Of a stretch of DNA of 64,000 nt, positions 1 through 10,803 are shown piece by piece. Numbering within the stretch: the first letter of the stretch is position 1; the number at the start of each line of letters is the position of its first letter. The DNA comes from Neckera pumila. Taxonomy: Eukaryota > Streptophyta > Bryopsida > Hypnales > Neckeraceae. The notes beneath the pieces were generated by a model. The model ran no database searches, was not told the DNA's origin, and saw only the letters and a program-made list of their open reading frames with translations. The position numbers and the translations under genes are program-made. Location of the stretch: contig OZ018408.1 of assembly GCA_963969595.1 (NCBI GenBank), forward strand, positions 49,043,022 to 49,107,021, written 5' to 3'.

Positions 1-783
1 CTCGAGGCAGTGCATTGATAAGCAGTGCAGAAGCAAAATTGAGCGATCATTTGTTAGACTGGGGATGTTCATCTTCTCAGCTGGACAGGTTTGATTTTAT
101 GTGGTTGAATTCGTTGTGTATAATTCTTTGAGGTAGTATTTTGCAAAAGCCTTCATTGGGCCATTTTGTTACTAGAATTGGTCACTGGGTCCAGTTCTCG
201 TGTAACGGATAGGGTACTATTTGTACCCCTGAAGGACAACTGTCCTTGAATTAGAATTTGGATAGATCCTGTGAAGTCAATTTTGAATGAATCTTCTTCA
301 AAAGTGACATGTATTCCCTTTGTGGGAAATATTTTTACCCAATTGATTCTTGGATCAAAAGCTCCAGTATGTTGCTTGGAAGAAAATAAAATTTGGGTAG
401 CTTCGGGCGGCATGTGCTAAATCATTCTTTTATTTTTGAAATTTGGATCATGAAATACCAAAACTTGCAACTCTATTGTTACATTTCTATGCTACTATAT
501 GCATTCTTAATGCATATTTAATGTTGTTGTCTACACCTAAAATTGCGTGTTTCCTAAAATCACATACTACAGATTCTTGCCTAAAATGTACTCCCACTAT
601 TCATAAGACTGATCAGTTTTAGATACATCCATTTTCAGCACTTGGAAAATTTGTAGTTTAGTCACATGGTATCCAAAAAATGCATTGTAAGAGAATCTAG
701 AATCCCATTTTCACTACCAATAGGACCCCACCAAAAAAAATTCAATATAATAGTGGAAACCCTGTTGAATCATGCTGAATTGC
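1..783. other. AT-rich intergenic DNA, no gene seen
   Basis: No open frame here resembles a known protein. The 86-codon minus-strand frame at 153-413 has no domain, no splice signals that extend it and no neighbour that continues it. I see no clear repeat structure before the TTAA element that starts at 784. Confidence 0.5.
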
Positions 784-1013
784 TTAACCCTTGAACGTCG
801 AGGCAGACGTTCTGCGTCCGATGAATGACAAGAGAATCTCCTGTGTAGGACAGAAATGCAACTATTCATCCTCCAAATTTTGTTGTGAAAAGGAAGGTCC
901 TTTACAGTAGTTTGACTTCCAATGAGTACTTTTTCATTTTTTTAAGCCAATTGTTCCCACGGTTTTGCAAAAGGGTGATTTCCACGGCCACCGGCCCGTC
1001 GTTCAAGGGTTAA
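784..1013. mobile_element. Short TTAA-flanked MITE (230 bp)
   Basis: The element starts TTAACCCTTGAACG and ends CGTTCAAGGGTTAA, a perfect 14-bp terminal inverted repeat including the TTAA. The interior has no coding capacity. A degenerate copy lies at 14714-14946 and shares the stretch around GTAGTTTGA..TCCAATGAGT. TTAA plus a CCC start is piggyBac-like (inference). Confidence 0.8.
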
Positions 1014-2531
1014 CTGTGCGATTTTAGGTGTAGTTATCTTCATTGCCGTCTTTAACACATAATTGTTCACAAATTCACATGGAGAAGTTGTATAGTCACA
1101 TTTATCTGAGATTCCCAACTGTAGCTAATCTGCAATTGCAGACCTACAGTGAAATGAGAGGGTTGAGCGTCATTGAGAATCCTAGAGTGGGATATTACAC
1201 CTTACATACCAACGTGTTCATAATTGTACACATCAGTAAGTTGGTGCCAAAACACCCAGACATCAAAACACATGCCACGTGCACAGAACAAGTTGTTGTC
1301 AAGGAATTCAATTGATACATGAAAGTCATTAAGTTTCAGCTCCTACACATTTTTCAAGAGAGCCCTGTTCTAGTGTAGATTTTCTTTTATTCACACCTAA
1401 CGTGATAATGAAGAGAAATGAGCATCTCCCACTTCCTAACTTATCTACCAGATTTATGACACTTTAAAACCCAACGCAGAAACAGCGCTCACAAGGCTTC
1501 TGCGGAAAAATAATAATAATAAATGAGATTGGGCATCAGAGCAGTCTACAGCACTGAACCAAAAGAATATAAAGCTACATCAGTCTTATGTTGTCAAGAA
1601 TGGGGTAATCCTGGTAAGGAAATGGTACACAGCACCTCAACGGTGCCATTTGGGCTTGATGGTGCACGGCCAAGGCTTGCTCACCACAGTGCTGAAAACA
1701 TGGGGCATTTGTCGGACGTTGCTGATAGAAAGTCTTCGAGCCCGTAGCCTTGCAAATGTCATCTTGTCATTTGACCTGCCACCGCAATTTGCTGAAAACA
1801 TGGTGTAATTGCTGTATGTTGGTGCTGGAAACTGCTTGCATTGATATCCTTGAAGGTGCTGTCTCGTGTAAACAACCCCTTGAGCCAGTATCTTCCATGA
1901 AGACAGATACATGGCACCCAAACAACACCATATGGGCTTGGCAGCAAAGATTTCCAGCTTCCAAGTCCTGCCACCACAATTTGCTGAAAGCAAGGTTGTA
2001 TGTTGTTGATAGACAGTCCTTGCTCGGGTAGCCCTGCAGTCGCCGTCTCATGCAAACAACGCTCGAGCCAACTGTTTCAAGCTGAATAAAGCTCCTAGAA
2101 TGCCCACCAGTTTGAGAGCACGCAGCTACTTTGTGATAACTACCACATTTCAACCATTTGCAGCCACAACCTGTTTGAGAGCAATATTTGCGATACAATA
2201 ACCACCCACTTCCAACCATAACATTCCTGAACTTCAAGGGCTGATGGCTCCCATCACAGCCTTTCACAATAGAAAACACTTGAACTGGAGCTTCCACTTG
2301 AATCCCGAGGCATATTCCGGACACCCAAGGCAGCCTTCACGTTGAAGAGTGTCATGGATCCGAACCCGAACCCAAACAGATAGGAAGCGGAAGAGTATGC
2401 AAAGTGATAAAAATCACGCACAACTCGAACCACACCACAGTAGCAAGGGTTGCAAGGGTTTTAGGATTCAGGGCTTAGCACCATCTACAAAATCATGTGC
2501 ATGAAAGGGAGCAAAGGCGACAATGAAGCTG
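1014..2531. other. Intergenic region with a degenerate repeat array, downstream of the minus-strand gene
   Basis: Between about 1660 and 2060 there are three diverged copies of a unit containing CAATTTGCTGAAAACATGG (near 1680, 1786 and 1978). Related blocks with CTTGCTCGGGTAGCC-like and CTCATGCAAACAACGCTC-like sequence sit between them. Several long but unrecognisable frames cross the array on both strands (up to 185 codons at 1767-2324, minus). They look like by-products of the repeats. Part of this may be 3' UTR of the gene ending at 2532; no AATAAA on the minus strand is convincing. Confidence 0.45.
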
Positions 2532-5500
2532 TTACACGCAGCGTTGATAGAACCGGGAATCCAAAGAGCACAACGCCAGACGAAGTGCGGAAGCCTCCTG
2601 ATCATGCACAACAAGATACCGACGCCGATTGCGCAACGGCAACACAGGTCGAAGCGACGATGGCAAAGATTGAATTGAATGCACAGCAGAGTCTTGATTC
2701 TTCATCACTTTCAGATGATCAGCAATACGCTTCCCGAGCGCCGCTTTCTTGTGCACCCACATGTTGATCACCGCTTTATCATGAAAGTGTCGCCGGCTCT
2801 TCCTCTCCATCGCCACCCTCACAATCTCCGAAGTCATCTTGCTCGCCAACCCACGCACAAACTGCACACCCCCCATAATCACCGCAGAGCTCACCACCAC
2901 CCGCTCCTTGTCACTCTCCGCCAGCGTCTTCCACATCTGCAACCCATACACGCTCTGCATCAACCCCAACTGCGCCACTTCTCCTTGAACTTTCACTTTG
3001 CTGCTCTCCCGCAAGCTCCGTCGAATGGACTCGTACCGCGCCGACGGAAGATCCACCACAGTCGGCGTGGTCTCCACTTCAGGCTGCGAGATGGGCGCCA
3101 TCATTACAAATTCTTGGGTTGCGTCGCGCCATTGCAGATCTTCAGCTGTCAGGTAGAGCGCGGGCTTCTTGCGTAGAACAGACAAGGCGTCGCCGAGAAT
3201 GTAGACGCCTTTCACTTGTGACAACAGGACGTTCTTGTAGCGGGACTTGACCATGCCAAGAAGCATGTCGTAGCAGAGCCAGCGACGGAGCTGTACTGGG
3301 GGCGTGTCGAAGAAGCCTTGTAAGGCGTCCTGGGGGTCGAGCTCTTGAGTGTCGAAGGATACGACGCTGCCGTAGGATGCCCAGCTGGTTGGGGTGATGG
3401 GATTTGTTACGGTGTAGGGGTTGGGGTTGTCTGTTGTTGGTGACGAAGGTGCGGGTTGACGTCGGCCCCAGATGATCTCTGGAGATGGATCTTGTTGAGT
3501 GTCGTCCTCGGTGTGCCTCTTGAATGCTGTTGCGTTGAAGGAAGCGATTGATGGGGTGGCGTCTGCGATGTCCCGTTCAATTGCGTTAGAAACACATGGA
3601 CAGGTTTTGCATTCTTCATGATTCGGAAAGAGAAGATCTCATCCTATCAGACTAATTGCAATGGTATTCGGAAGACAAGCTTCTACAATCTTTGCAGTTC
3701 ACATAAGAGGAGCTTTTACAGCCTTTGCAACATACGTAAGACAAGATTCTACAATCTTTGCAGTATACATAAGACATGCTTTTACAACCTTTGCAGCATA
3801 CGTAAGACAAACTTCAACAATCGTTCCAATCAAAGCAGTATACGTAAGATAAGCTTCTACAATCTTTGCAATCTTTGCAGTATACGAAAAACAAGCTTTT
3901 GCAATCTTTGTAGCATTCGTAAGCCAAGCTTCTACAATCTTTGCAGTTTACGTAAGACAAGCATCAGTGATGAAGCAGTGCGGCAGTCAATCTGGCGTCG
4001 CAGGGAAAGCACCCTTTTAGATTTGAACAACAATAGGTTTGAATATTCAGTCTCTCAGTCTACCGACTCAAACTGCGGAGTGCAAGGGTTGCATTGCACA
4101 GGATTCATACCTGCAGATGCGGAGTCGTCAGGTTGGGACGCCATAACTTCCTCCTCCCCATCCTTAGGCTCAAACTCCACCAGCAACTTCTGGAAGCTGT
4201 CCTCTTCCTCCTGGATGACGATCCCCATGGCGCTCGGCATGGGTCCGCCAGGAAACAGGAGCACGACGTCGGCTCTGGCCGTGGCGCCACTTCGGTGCAG
4301 CGAGCGCAGGAAGAGCCGCAGCTCCTCGCTGCTGGTGTCCTCCGTCAGATGCGCCACCACGAGCTCCTGCATGGCTTTTGTTCCCACGCGCAGCAGCGTC
4401 CCCATCCCTTGCAAGGCCGCTCTCGGCTTCGTCTCCTCGGAGAAGTCCTTGGTGGTCACCATCTCTGCTTCACTGCTGCCTCGCAACAAACTCCACCGCC
4501 AATGCACACTGCAACACAGGTGGGACACATCACACACTCCATGAGCTTCAATACTTTATGCTTCACAACCTTGAGCGTTCGTAATGGCAGAGCAGAATAC
4601 CAAACAATCAGTCGTCAATGTTGATGCATTAATGTAAAGTCTCCATTCACAGTGCAGTAAGGGAGAGGTTCCATTGACCATACCTTACAGATGAGCTTTG
4701 AGCTTGTCCTACAATAATCGAGAAACTTGCGTCATCTAAAAGCTCACTAGTTTGGTTTTGCACATTTATATTGTGCTAAGCTAAAAATCAATCGTTAAAA
4801 ATGAAATGTCCTTAGAATAAGTATTTCACACTTAGCACAAATCAAAGCTCACTAGTTTGGTCAGCGGAGCCTCTAATATATAGCATGGTTAACGGAGCCT
4901 CTACCTTACCTCTTCCCTTGGTTTGGTTCTCTAGGTATGTTTTCACTTGGTGTCTGAGAGGGTCTTAGGAATGGATTTTGGTACTAACACCTTTCAACCT
5001 TTCAATGTCACAGTTTTTGAAAACACACTAAATAGTCAACCCGAGGGGCTTGCAGTGACGTTTAAGAGTTAAGCAGAGGACACTAAGATTGTTCGTGTCT
5101 CCTGTGAATTCACCGACCCCTCAACAGCAACTTAGATTGTAAATAGATGTTTAGGAACCTTACAAAAAATAGGACTTTTAGGATAACTCGATTGTTACAC
5201 AGATTTGAGCAGCCTTGTGTATGACAGGTTTTTCAGCAAAACAAGATTGTTTTTCAGATGTTAGGAGCCTTCAGTATAACAGGATTTCAGTAAACCAAAT
5301 TGTTTACAGATGTTAGGAGCCTAAAGTATAAAACGGTTTTCAGTAAGACAAGATTGTTTTCAGATGTTAGGAGCCCTACAAATAACAGGGCTTCCAGGAA
5401 AACTAGATTGTTTCCAGATGTTAAAAGCCTTACGTACAAGACGATTCTCAGCAAAACGACATTGTTTTCAGAAGTAAGGAGTCTTGCGGAAACAGTGTAT

Positions 5501-5891
5501 GCAATAAACCTAGATCGTTGCCGCCCATTAGAAGAAAGGAGAAAAGGGGTTAATGTACGAGGAGGAGGAAACTGTCTTACCCTATAAATTCCAGAGGAGG
5601 TCCGTCCAACGAAATCCAGGGGTGGCGCTTGGATCCCGTGGCTTCAATGTTATCAATGGCGCACATGACCATGAGAAACGGCACCACCACAAGACCGGCG
5701 CACAGACCAAACACCAGCCACCACATCATCTTCGATCTCACTTGCTGCTGCTGCTGCTGCCCACCCCCGGAGCCTCTAGAGTCCGGTCCCATCTCGTTGT
5801 AGCCTACATTCATGTATACCGCCTTGTCCTTGCCTTCTTGCCAATACTGCTTCGGGATCACTAACTTGCTCAAGTTCCCTGAGCTTCCCAT
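2532..5891 (-). CDS. Plant single-pass membrane protein, putative glycosyltransferase-like (DUF7780-type), three exons
   Basis: My model has exon 1 at 5891-5581, exon 2 at 4508-4111 and exon 3 at 3562-2532, giving 1740 nt and 579 residues. Donors are GTAAGA and GTATGA. Acceptors are TGTTGCAG and CATCGCAG, the latter preceded by a good CTAAC branch point. Phases 2 and 1 agree through all joins. Exon 1 gives a cytosolic N-terminus with a glycine/glutamine stretch (GGGQQQQQQ) and one membrane helix (about residues 56-80, MMWWLVFGLCAGLVVVPFLM), as in type II Golgi enzymes. Exon 2 has ELRLFLRSLHRSGATARADV. Exon 3 has VVSFDTQELDPQDALQGFF, LRRWLCYDMLLGMVKSRYKN and GVYILGDAL. I recall this block order from plant proteins annotated as 'transferring glycosyl group transferase'/DUF7780. 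No activity has been shown as far as I know. The ATG at 5891 is the first in frame. Less certain is the exon 3 acceptor: a second in-phase AG lies near 3613. Confidence 0.82.
3563..4110 (-). other. Intron 2 of the DUF7780-type gene
   Basis: This 548-nt intron is bounded on the minus strand by GTATGA (donor after GCATCTGCAG) and CATCGCAG. More than half of it is the 33-bp minisatellite described separately. The ends are inferred from frame continuity and consensus, not from transcripts. Confidence 0.65.
3660..3965. repeat. 33-bp minisatellite inside intron 2
   Basis: About nine units follow the plus-strand consensus GTAAGACAAGCTTCTACAAT followed by CTTTGCAG and TATAC. Most are 33 bp; two are longer because of small internal duplications (AATCTTTGC repeated near 3865). 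Because 33 is a multiple of three, a long plus-strand frame with the 11-residue motif SIRKTSFYNLC runs through it. The unit core GTAAGACAAGATT recurs in the other intron's array. Confidence 0.85.
4509..5580 (-). other. Intron 1 of the DUF7780-type gene
   Basis: This 1072-nt intron is bounded on the minus strand by GGGTAAGACAG (donor) and CCTGTGTTGCAG (acceptor). It carries an AT-rich part at 4530-5130 with no recognised feature and the minisatellite at 5138-5495. Confidence 0.65.
5138..5495. repeat. About 58-bp minisatellite inside intron 1
   Basis: Roughly six diverged units contain AGTAAGACAAGATTGTTTTC followed by AGATGTTAGGAGCCTTA. Unit starts are visible near 5145, 5205, 5262, 5320, 5378 and 5436. 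The core GTAAGACAAGATT is shared with the 33-bp array in the next intron, so the two arrays probably have a common origin. Confidence 0.75.
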
Positions 5892-6994
5892 CACTATCTC
5901 CTCTTAACCGGCAAACTCCACAACTAGGATTTAACTACGAAGAAGAGCTTTGGAACCCCTTCAATGCATCCCCTGCTTCCTCAATGGAAAATAAGCCATT
6001 AACGCTCGTAACGTAACCTCCACTCCGCTGCCATAAGTATCACTACATCGATCAGAAAAAACCGACACCCTTGGTAATAGAAAGCTTGAAATAGCATGCA
6101 CCTACATTGGCGATCCGAGGTTCAGTCCGTACTGCTGGAATTGTACAGCAATGCTCCGGAACAATTCTTCCCTAGAGCTTTTGAATGCAGTTTACCGATC
6201 GACAAGGACGGAAGAACCCAATGTTGGTACTAAGTTAGTACCGCCATGGAAGACGTCATAAAAGGATTGAAGCGGGATAAAATCTCTACTCGCAAACCAG
6301 AAACAGCGACATTATCAACTACAGTACTGCCTGTACGTCGACGTCGACGTACAGTATTAGCAGCGCCTGATCTCGATCAAAGTGCAATCTAGAACTTGAG
6401 ATTTTTAAGGCGAAATGCTGGTAATGCCCGTGTGTGCTAGTGTGGCTTCAATAACAAGAAAAGAATGTGACCATCATGGAGCTATGGAGGAGCTGCGGAG
6501 GAGCTGCGGAGGAGGTGCGGAGGACGTGAGCGAGAGAGACAATGTTTACCGGTTCAGCTGGTTTAGGGTGACGGATATATTGGTGATACGCGGGTGTGGA
6601 AAGGTCCGGAACCGGAGGTGCCGGCTATGGCGGGGCGGGAATGGAGGCCCTAATGGCAGTGCGTGTTTTTTATGCACGCCTTTTCGCCATTGGGCTGCCG
6701 CTAAAAGACTTTTTATAAAGGAAATTTTCATTTTTTTTATTTATTTATTTTTTCTTTAGAAACACATGGACAAATTGCATTGATGGAAATTTTCATTTTG
6801 GAGTCAAAATAGCCAGATTATTGTTGTATTTCAAGATCTATAGCCAAATTTTACATAAGTATCATCTAGTTTTGGTATTGATATAGTAGAACCTCTCTTA
6901 TTGCATACTCTCTTAGTGCAGCAAGAGAGATTCATGGGTGGGGCCAATTTCAAGTATTTAATTTAGAAAGTAGTGTAGTCAAAAGCCAAGTTAA
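5892..6994. promoter_or_regulatory. Upstream region of the DUF7780-type gene
   Basis: This is the stretch 5' of the minus-strand ATG at 5891. It holds an ACGT-core palindrome (6331-6354), a GACGTCAT site near 6252, and GGAGCTGCGGA direct repeats at about 6482-6525. I see no convincing TATA box. From about 6730 the sequence becomes AT-rich and uncharacterised up to the TTAA element at 6995. Confidence 0.4.
6331..6354. promoter_or_regulatory. 24-bp perfect palindrome with four ACGT cores
   Basis: The left half CTGTACGTCGAC is followed by its exact complement. It contains overlapping TACGTC/GACGTC/GACGTA steps, which are binding cores of plant bZIP factors (A-box/C-box type). It lies about 440 bp upstream of the ATG at 5891. 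A regulatory role is inference. Confidence 0.55.
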
Positions 6995-7924
6995 TTAACC
7001 CCTAAGTCCCAAGGCTATTTTTCTGTCAAAATCCACTCAAAACTACCATTTTGGCTGTGCTCACCCAAGAACACAAAAAAAAACATTTTTTTAGAATCTA
7101 ACCACAGGATCTTGTACTTCACTTGTCACAAATAATGTGGTAAAAATTTCATGAAGTTTGACCGTATACATTGGAAGATATTAGCATTCAAAGTAGAAAA
7201 AGAAAGTTTTTTTGAACACGGACCTGCAATTTCAGATGACTTTGACCGCCATTTGTGGAAATTTTTTGCACTACAGACTTTGAATTTAAATTTTTTTATG
7301 TTGAAGATGTAAGTTGAAAGTCTACAAAAAAAAATTCAAAAAAATAAACACTTGGTTTTCATTCTTTAAAAAATTGTTAAGTAGAAATAAGTCCAAGATT
7401 GAAAAAAAAACTAAATCGTTAATAGCTCTTAGATGGGATTGAAATATAATAATTCCAATGGTGAGATTGTTTTAGCAAGCAAACACAACATTCTCAAAAG
7501 AAAAATTATAAAATATTATAAAAATTGCATTCAGAAATGAACCCTACAAGTTATTTTTTCAAAAAGATGCTTAGATTGCCCAAAAAACAAGATTGTCCAT
7601 AACTTGCTCATTATTAGTCCAAATAAAATGAATCAAAGCTTCACATGTAGACAAAAATATAAAGTTTCAGAGGAAAAAAAAATTAAAATTCATTTTGACT
7701 TTTTGCAATGAATTTTGTGTTGCCCGCCAAATTCAATTTGAGGCTTTTGTGGTATAACTTTTTTCCCGAGCACCAATTGAAATAAAAATTATATTCCCAC
7801 AAAGCTAATCATTTTTTCTATTTTATGGAAAAATTTCAAAAAGTTTCACTAAAAATTGAGCTTGTAGGTACCTGCCCAAAATCTGATTTGTTCCCTGAGG
7901 AGACAATGGGACTTTAGGGGTTAA
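6995..7924. mobile_element. TTAA element, family A2, 930 bp, complete
   Basis: The left end is TTAACCCCTAAGTCCC and the right end GGGACTTTAGGGGTTAA, an inverted repeat of about 17 bp. The interior is AT-rich and non-coding. It aligns with copies at 20062, 28435, 32256 and 41605 in the same orientation and with 22461, 35497 and 47276 in reverse. Confidence 0.82.
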
Positions 7925-8077
7925 GTGCCATTACTACAATTGTACAACTGCATAAAACCTCTCTTAGTGCATAGTTCAAAAAAAATAAAAAAAATTCCCT
8001 TATTGCACCGGCTCTTGCGGTCCCTTCGAGGGTTGAAATTTTTTTCTAATGCCAACAAAATGTTTTTCTAATAAAGA

Positions 8078-8450
8078 CATTAGAGAAAAAATCAGCCCTT
8101 GGGAGGGCCGTTCCAAATTGATGTGCCATGCTATTTCAAGCATGGCCTATCAACTTGGAAAAGTGCCCTTGGTGAGCAGTCAGAGTGAATGACTATTTGC
8201 CAGAGCAGCAGATTTTGCTGATTTTTTTTCTTAATACATATTTTTTAAGATTTTTTAAAGATTTATTTAAAAAATAATAATAATTAATTAATTTTTATTC
8301 AAAAATCTGGGTTCCTGCGTCATTGTCATAGTAATTTCAGCTGCGCAGAAATAGGAGAAAAACTATTTATTCAACCCTTTGAAACTAAATTCAGGATACT
8401 AAATGGGATCCATAGAGCAGCCCTTTGGAGGGCTGATTTTTTCTCTAATG
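8078..8450. mobile_element. MITE with CATTAGAGAAAAAATCAGCC termini, 373 bp
   Basis: Both ends carry CATTAGAGAAAAAATCAGCC as an inverted repeat, followed by short GGGCTG/CAGCCC stem-like blocks. Related copies with CATTAAAG starts lie at 36861-37244 and 60515-60861. A truncated copy lies at 42904-43025. The target duplication is not clear, so the superfamily is open. Confidence 0.72.
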
Positions 8451-8517
8451 GTGAAGAATAAATACTTAATCCTGCCAAACAATTTTCTTTGGCACTGCAA
8501 AAATTGCAATTTTGCCT

Positions 8518-8750
8518 ACACAAAATAGTGAAATTAGGTTGCTCTATACTAGTTTATTGATATTTGATATAATAAAAATATTTACTATTATTGTGCAATA
8601 ATGCACTACTTTTGAATTAAATATTCCTATAATTGGGACTTGTGAACCTTCATGTGTATAAATGGAAAATTCTCTAGAAGTACTAGTTGACTTTGATGGC
8701 TTGTAAAGTAACTTTCTTCGAGTAAGGCAACCTAATTTCACTTGTGTTGA
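8518..8750. mobile_element. Inverted-repeat MITE (ACACAAAATAGTGAAATTAG family)
   Basis: The left end ACACAAAATAGTGAAATTAG and the right end CTAATTTCACTTGTGTTG form an imperfect terminal inverted repeat that continues with GGTTGC. A second copy lies at 21736-21991. The interior is AT-rich and non-coding. Confidence 0.65.
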
Positions 8751-8780
8751 CAACAATTTCAAGTCACACTCATACTTGTA

Positions 8781-9444
8781 TGATGAGCCTAATGCGGAGG
8801 TGCAACCAAGAGTGAATGCAAAAAAAAAGTGCCATGTTAAACCTATTTCTCTACACCTCTCCTAGCTAATTTGGGGCCTCTGATTGCAAATATGAACTCA
8901 CAATTTGCAAACTTTTTTATGCGTTGCAAAGAATTAGATCTTGTGTTTTCCCTATGGATAAGACGTGGGGGCAAAACGGCTTTTGCAAGAGGCTATAGGT
9001 GCAACTATACAACTATAAGTGCAACTACAATTCCACCAAACCCACTTTTTCTCCCCCAAATACTTCCGATTGGATTAGCATTTAGCAATGATAGAGGTTC
9101 TTTTGCTTTGGGCCACGGTGGTAGGAGCCTTGCGGTTGGTGTTGCAATTTATTGAACGACAAACTAGCGGGTGAGTTGAGGGTCAAGTCTATAGTAGTGC
9201 AATGAGCCTCTTGCTGAGGCCATTTTGCCCCCGCATTTTATCCTTGTAGGCAATACGCAAGAACGTTCTATTTGCAACACGTAAGAAGATTTGCAAATTC
9301 TGAGTTCATATTTGCAATCAGAGGCCCCAAATTAGCTAGGAGAAGTGTTAAAAAATTGAACAGAGACAGCACAAAATAGGGGGTCTTTTTTTTTTTCATT
9401 CACTCTGGACTTTACCTCCGCAAGACGGCAAGAGGCTTGTTGCA
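8781..9444. mobile_element. Fold-back element with arms of about 230 bp
   Basis: The left arm (8781-9000, TGATGAGCCT..CGGAGGTGCAACC) is complementary to the right arm (9202-9444, ..TTTACCTCCGCAAGACGGC). Shared blocks include GGGGCCTCTGATTGCAAATA and its complement. A third copy of the arm lies in direct orientation at 10166-10398. The short frames inside (for example 8871-9155) are not recognisable proteins. Confidence 0.7.
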
Positions 9445-9452
9445 CTACTTTA

Positions 9453-9582
9453 GAGCATCCGCATTGCAACTTGCTGAAGCAACACTTTAAAGGTTCTACA
9501 CCATTGATCTCCTAAGATTTTCTAAAATCAATGGTGTAGAACCTTTAGAGTGTTGCTTCAGCGTGTTGCAGTGGGGCTGCTC
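9453..9582. mobile_element. PIF/Harbinger-like MITE, 130 bp, TTA duplication
   Basis: The ends are GAGCATCCGC and GGGGCTGCTC, flanked on both sides by TTA (9450-9452 and 9583-9585). The arms GAAGCAACACTTTAAAGGTT and CTACACCATTGAT pair over most of the length, so the RNA would fold into a hairpin. A second copy is at 48718-48837. A 3-bp TWA duplication is typical of PIF/Harbinger (Tourist-like) MITEs. Confidence 0.85.
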
Positions 9583-9585
9583 TTA

Positions 9586-10165
9586 GTTCTCAGTTGAGTT
9601 TGCACCGATGGGCCGGTCAACGAAGAATTGGTTGTAAGGAAAACAGTGTCACCTTTTCTATTTTCCCCGTCGTGCTGGAGATGATCGGGGTCGTCGAAGC
9701 TTTTATTGAGTCTTTTATTGCTTGGAGTCGCATGCACCTCGTTGTTCTGCTTTTGTGTCTGAAATAGCGCAACGCAGGTCTCCCCACCTTGGCAGAGTGG
9801 CACTTCCATTGACTCTGCGCCTGCGTGCGACCTCCGTGGATGGATCGGTCGGCAATAGAACTTCACATCTGTTCAGGACTAATTTAGGTTGGGAGAAATC
9901 GCGCATTCATTCCTGTGGGGGGGAAAGGTCACTGTTTGCAAAGTAGTGAAGCTAGGGGAGAGGGGGAAACCAACCAAATTTGAGAATTTGAGAATTTAAG
10001 AATTTTTCTTTATAGTTATAGATAGACGGGGTACAGTTATGATAGGTGGCGAGTTGGCGTGACCAGGGGAGCGAGGGCTCGATCACATGCGTTTTGGCTG
10101 GGACCCAACTCTGACACTCTTCCGGGCTGCCCACATTCCCCGCGATCCAGCTTATAGTTAAGTGT
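9586..10165. other. Intergenic DNA with higher GC content, no gene assigned
   Basis: Between about 9600 and 9950 the sequence is less AT-rich and has frames of up to 102 codons on the minus strand and 74 on the plus strand. None resembles a protein I know. It could be remnant coding DNA. Confidence 0.3.
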
Positions 10166-10398
10166 ATGACGAGCCTCTCAGTCTTGCGGAGGTAAAGCCC
10201 AGAGTGAATGTAAAAAAAAGGACCCCCTATTTTGTGCCGTCTTTGTTCAACTATTCACATGTCTCTTAGCTAATTGGGGGCCTTTGATTGCAAATATGAA
10301 CTCAGAATTTGCAAAAAATTCATGCGTAGCAAATAAAACGTTCCTGCATTTTCCCAAGGGGAAAACAGGGGGGACAAAACGGCCTCCGCAAGAGGCTA
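10166..10398. repeat. Single-arm copy of the 8781-9444 fold-back element
   Basis: TGACGAGCCTCTCAGTCTTG through GCAAGAGGCTAT is homologous to the arms at 8781-9000 and (reversed) 9202-9444. It is closer to the right arm, sharing CTTGCGGAGGTAAAG and AGAGTGAATG. Confidence 0.65.
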
Positions 10399-10401
10399 TA
10401 A

Positions 10402-10654
10402 GAGCATCCCCACCAATCTGTTCTCTATTCCTAAACTTGAAGTCTCAAAGCAGTCAACCTTGACTTTATACAAATGAGACCTCGCCATTTTTCTATATGA
10501 GCCTCCGGAAACAGGATTCAGTGAGAGTTTTATAGAATTTTGTATATAGGTCTTAGGAAAAGTTTGGTGTGGTGAACTTTCTATATCCTTATCTGCATCT
10601 CAGGTCCTCTTCCCTAAACTTTTAGGGAAACGGAACTCCCTAATGGGGATGCTC
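10402..10654. mobile_element. PIF/Harbinger-like MITE, 253 bp, TAA duplication
   Basis: The ends GAGCATCCCCA and TGGGGATGCTC form a perfect 11-bp inverted repeat flanked by TAA on both sides (10399-10401 and 10655-10657). No coding capacity. Confidence 0.85.
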
Positions 10655-10803
10655 TAAGCTCGGGACCCATTCCCCGCCTCCCTGCCTATTGAATGCAAAT
10701 TCCATGGATACGACGCCCAGGAGCACATTTTCTGTTCTTTCATCGTTTCGAAGTTGAAGCCGCTCTTCTTCCCACCATCTCTCTTGCAGTGAATTCGTGC
10801 TCT

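Noticed and set aside
1767..2324. 185-codon minus-strand frame and overlapping 118- and 98-codon frames
   Set aside because: They overlap in different frames across a degenerate repeat array, show no known motif, and the longest frames share the repeated nucleotide blocks rather than a protein pattern.
4094..4624. 176-codon plus-strand frame over exon 2 of the membrane protein gene
   Set aside because: It is the complement of a conserved coding exon; high GC keeps several frames open.
6995..7924. PIF/Harbinger origin (TTA/TAA duplication) for the TTAA elements
   Set aside because: With symmetric ends a 3-bp direct duplication would have to read the same on both sides, but the left flank reads TTA and the right TAA. 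Only TTAA, or TA inside TTAA, fits.
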